From Chlorobium sp. (lineage in GTDB: Bacteria; Bacteroidota; Chlorobiia; Chlorobiales; Chlorobiaceae), in NCBI RefSeq assembly GCF_021740465.1, contig NZ_JAIOZR010000001.1:24800-88799 (forward strand): a DNA stretch of 64,000 nucleotides, read 5' to 3'. The notes below the pieces were generated by a model. It was not told where the DNA came from. It did no database searches and worked only from the letters and a program-made list of their open reading frames with translations. The position numbers and the translations under genes are program-made. Shown one piece after another: positions 63,027 to 64,000 of this stretch. How positions within the stretch are numbered: the stretch's first letter is position 1; the number at the start of each line of letters is the position of its first letter.

Positions 63027-64000
63027 TCAGAAGCTGACTGCCGACGCCCGGTTTACCTGGACGTACAGTTTTTCAAGCCACTCCGGGCCGGAGTGCTTTT
63101 CGGCAAGCACCACCACAAGATGTTTCGGCACGATGCCGAGATCGAGATTTCTGCCGAGTCCCTGTACACACGATGGACAGTTGGTCAGCATCACGTTCTC
63201 CCCCGATCCGTTCATGGCTTCCCGAATAGCGTCGCGCTTGCGGTGAAGCATGGCATCGGTAATGTCCGGCCTTGAAAGCGCGAGAGTTCCTGCCTCGGAA
63301 CAGCAGTGAGCGACAGCCTTCACAGATTCGAACCCTCCGAGCTTTCCGATGGTATCGAGCGCCTTGCCTCCCAGCGAATCGTGACAGGGAGCGTGATAGA
63401 GATACCTGCCACCCGGTTCCTGCAGCCTGAACCCTTTCTCGAGAGCGTAGGCAGCGGTATCGATGATCCTTCCCCCGAAAAGCTTTCCTGTTTCAATGGC
63501 GTCGAGTCCTTCAAGGCAGGTGCCGCAGGTCACCACGCAGGCGTCGAAATCCAGATAGGAGAACATTTCGCGAATCTGGCTGAAAAGCACGGTATTACGC
63601 AGAACGATGCTCGAATACTGATCGCTCTTGGCATTGACATGCGCCGGAAAACCGCAGCAGAGAAAAGGTGGCGGGAGAATTACCCGTGTGCCGGTTTCAA
63701 TCAGCAGATGAAGCGCGGCCATGGCGATGGTCGAGTTGAGGCGTTCCGAACCGCATCCCGGAAAATAAAAAACCGTGCTGTTGATTACGCCCGAAGGTTC
63801 GAAAACCAGCACCTGGTCCTGTCCGCACTCGGGAAGAACGTCACGAAGGGTTTTCCGTGGCACCGGCGGCACCGATGAGCGCAACATCCTGAGCGGATAG
63901 AGTGCCGGAGGATCGTCTTCGGGCTGCAGCGGTGCGGTAATGCGGCTGCCGGCCCGCTGTACCGCTCCGCCGAAACGAAGCACCGTATTGCGAAAAACGC
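63027..64000 (-). CDS. C-terminal part of an iron-sulfur oxidoreductase with CCG domains (partial at window edge)
   Basis: The frame stays open to the right edge (VFRNT precedes GTG 63983), so the gene continues outside. The visible 324 codons hold two CCG domains: FYFPGCGSER with CCGFPAHVN and CGTCLEG, then YHAPCHDSL, HCCSEAGTL and NCPSCVQGL. The linker with RMLRSSVPPVPRKTL ahead of these domains resembles the C-terminal part of GlcF/LutA/HdrB-type subunits or of large FAD-linked oxidases (DUF3683 type). CCG domains hold unusual 4Fe-4S clusters and act in lactate, glycolate or heterodisulfide electron transfer. The exact enzyme needs the missing N-terminus. Confidence 0.75.
   Translation of the reverse strand, partial: VFRNTVLRFGGAVQRAGSRITAPLQPEDDPPALYPLRMLRSSVPPVPRKTLRDVLPECGQDQVLVFEPSGVINSTVFYFPGCGSERLNSTIAMAALHLLIETGTRVILPPPFLCCGFPAHVNAKSDQYSSIVLRNTVLFSQIREMFSYLDFDACVVTCGTCLEGLDAIETGKLFGGRIIDTAAYALEKGFRLQEPGGRYLYHAPCHDSLGGKALDTIGKLGGFESVKAVAHCCSEAGTLALSRPDITDAMLHRKRDAIREAMNGSGENVMLTNCPSCVQGLGRNLDLGIVPKHLVVVLAEKHSGPEWLEKLYVQVNRASAVSF

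Noticed and set aside
1..64000. CRISPR array, intact insertion sequence, prophage or rRNA operon
   Set aside because: No regularly spaced direct repeats, no transposase or integrase motif and no 16S/23S conserved stretches were seen while reading both strands.

Overview
The window comes from a green sulfur bacterium (Chlorobiaceae; a Chlorobium, Pelodictyon or Chlorobaculum relative). The strongest clue is a chlorosome-envelope type [2Fe-2S] protein (30944-32005). A phytoene synthase, a Chlorobi-style YbeY and Tgt, and the general housekeeping complement agree with this. I could not assign a species from the sequence alone. Most genes are housekeeping and closely packed. Shadow ORFs opposite real genes are common and are left out.

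Layout. 0-3.3 kb (minus): phosphatidylserine synthase, panB, a LipM/LplA-type octanoyl/lipoate transferase, a DUF4136 lipoprotein. 3.6-11.3 kb (plus): ddl, a TPR protein, then a tripartite exporter (TolC, MacA-like adaptor, ABC ATPase, two different MacB-type permeases). 11.3-16.8 kb: an unassigned protein, an OmpA lipoprotein, an NTF2-like protein, lpxD, prs, rplY. 17-25 kb: an orphan peptide-type permease, a NUDIX hydrolase, a SpoIIAA-like protein, a ComEC protein with a decayed C-terminal domain, metF, lysA. 25-26.8 kb: rpmG, tRNA-Leu(CAG), a zinc-ribbon coiled-coil protein and the RNase P RNA gene. 26.8-30 kb (minus): CPXCG protein, lipoprotein, aminotransferase, two small membrane proteins. 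30-35.2 kb: DUF3793 protein; then a minus-strand run hflX-ybeY-sensor-like protein-DUF4412 lipoprotein-chlorosome ferredoxin. 35.5-43 kb: crtB, lysS, an AlbA_2 regulator, UDP-glucuronate epimerase, a TPR protein, tgt and rimO.

43-58.7 kb is accessory in character. It holds an AhpD-like protein, a frameshifted flavin reductase, a hemerythrin, a hipBA locus with an inverted-repeat promoter, two copies of a palindromic repeat bracketing gene remnants (ankyrin, DUF2589-like), a GC-rich MFS transporter, DUF2461, a very large patatin phospholipase, and an AT-rich four-gene block (SGNH, MBOAT, SGNH, glucosaminidase). That block looks like a transferred envelope O-acetylation module. 58.7-64 kb: an amino-acid permease, a calcium-type P-ATPase, and the C-terminal part of an iron-sulfur oxidoreductase that runs off the window.

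The best candidates for something new are the MBOAT/SGNH/glucosaminidase block, the chlorosome ferredoxin fused to a DUF4332 tail, the zinc-less Tgt, and the repeat-bracketed remnants beside hipBA. No CRISPR array, prophage or intact insertion sequence was seen.
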